Assembly: GCA_003229935.1 (NCBI GenBank)
Contig: QIGD01000099.1
Coordinates: forward strand, 1 to 5,300
DNA: 5,300 bases
Direction of reading: 5' to 3'
Origin: Methanobacteriota archaeon
Lineage (GTDB): Archaea > Hydrothermarchaeota > Hydrothermarchaeia > Hydrothermarchaeales > BMS3B
Position 1 is the stretch's first letter. Each line of letters starts with the position of its first letter. The notes under the pieces are model-generated. The model did not search any database. It was not told the origin of the DNA and saw only the letters and a program-made list of their open reading frames with translations. The position numbers were made by a program, and so were the translations under genes. This document shows positions 5,159 through 5,300 of this stretch, piece after piece.

Positions 5159-5300
5159 CTTGCCTCGTGAGAGGCAAAGGTAACAGGTTGATTAGGAGGC
5201 ATTAAAATATGCAGCAGTTATTGGTAGAGTTCAAGAACACACCAGAGGATGCTCCTCAAGTCCTCTGCTCTGTAAGTGGGGCATTAAACAGAGAGGAAAC
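5157..5300 (+). mobile_element. Second copy of the IscB/HEARO-like element (left part, runs off window)
   Basis: It aligns gap-free to 4702-4845 at an offset of 455 bases, with 125 of 144 positions identical. Its first hairpin TTGCCTC-GTGA-GAGGCAA is fully paired, unlike the mismatched copy 1. It keeps the AGGAGG and an open frame from ATG 5209 to the window end. Whether a complete iscB gene follows cannot be seen. Confidence 0.7.

Noticed and set aside
4702..5300. CRISPR array
   Set aside because: There are only two long units 455 bases apart with 13 percent divergence, not short direct repeats with spacers.

Overview
The window looks like archaeal chromosome, most likely a euryarchaeon of the Archaeoglobi, Methanosarcinales or ANME type. 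This is inferred from a BRE/TATA-like box ahead of a DUF1805 gene, an operator matching the Archaeoglobus HSR1 heat-shock motif, AGA/AGG-rich arginine codons and IS605/TnpB-superfamily debris of a kind common in these genomes. A bacterial origin is not excluded, because the chaperone genes themselves are bacterial in type.

Layout. Positions 2-151 hold the tail of a probable IS200/IS605 tnpB, with a decayed right-end hairpin. Positions 171-683 encode a 170-residue cysteine-rich protein with a thioredoxin-like C-terminal half. Positions 684-766 are a regulatory gap with a heat-shock-type inverted repeat and TATA candidates. Positions 767-4342 are a tight grpE-dnaK-dnaJ operon: grpE and dnaK are 4 bases apart and dnaK and dnaJ overlap by ATGA. 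GrpE, DnaK and DnaJ form one chaperone machine, so co-expression from the single gap ahead of grpE is expected. Positions 4343-4528 are intergenic, with a hairpin/T-tract terminator and a fresh TATA box.

Positions 4529-4701 encode the N-terminal half of a DUF1805 protein, cut off where a mobile element begins at about 4702. From 4702 to the window end the sequence is a head-to-tail pair of related elements. The first is about 455 bp; the second starts at about 5157 and runs off the window. The 144 bases shared by both copies align without a gap at 125 identical positions. They open with a hairpin that shows a compensatory base-pair change, which points to a structured RNA. A downstream peptide resembles a decayed IscB start (the RRXRR region). 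The best reading is an internally deleted IscB/HEARO-type element (upstream omega RNA plus iscB start, then a hairpin-bearing end), with a second copy inserted against its right end. The family assignment is inference. The repeat, the hairpins and the gene interruption are directly visible.
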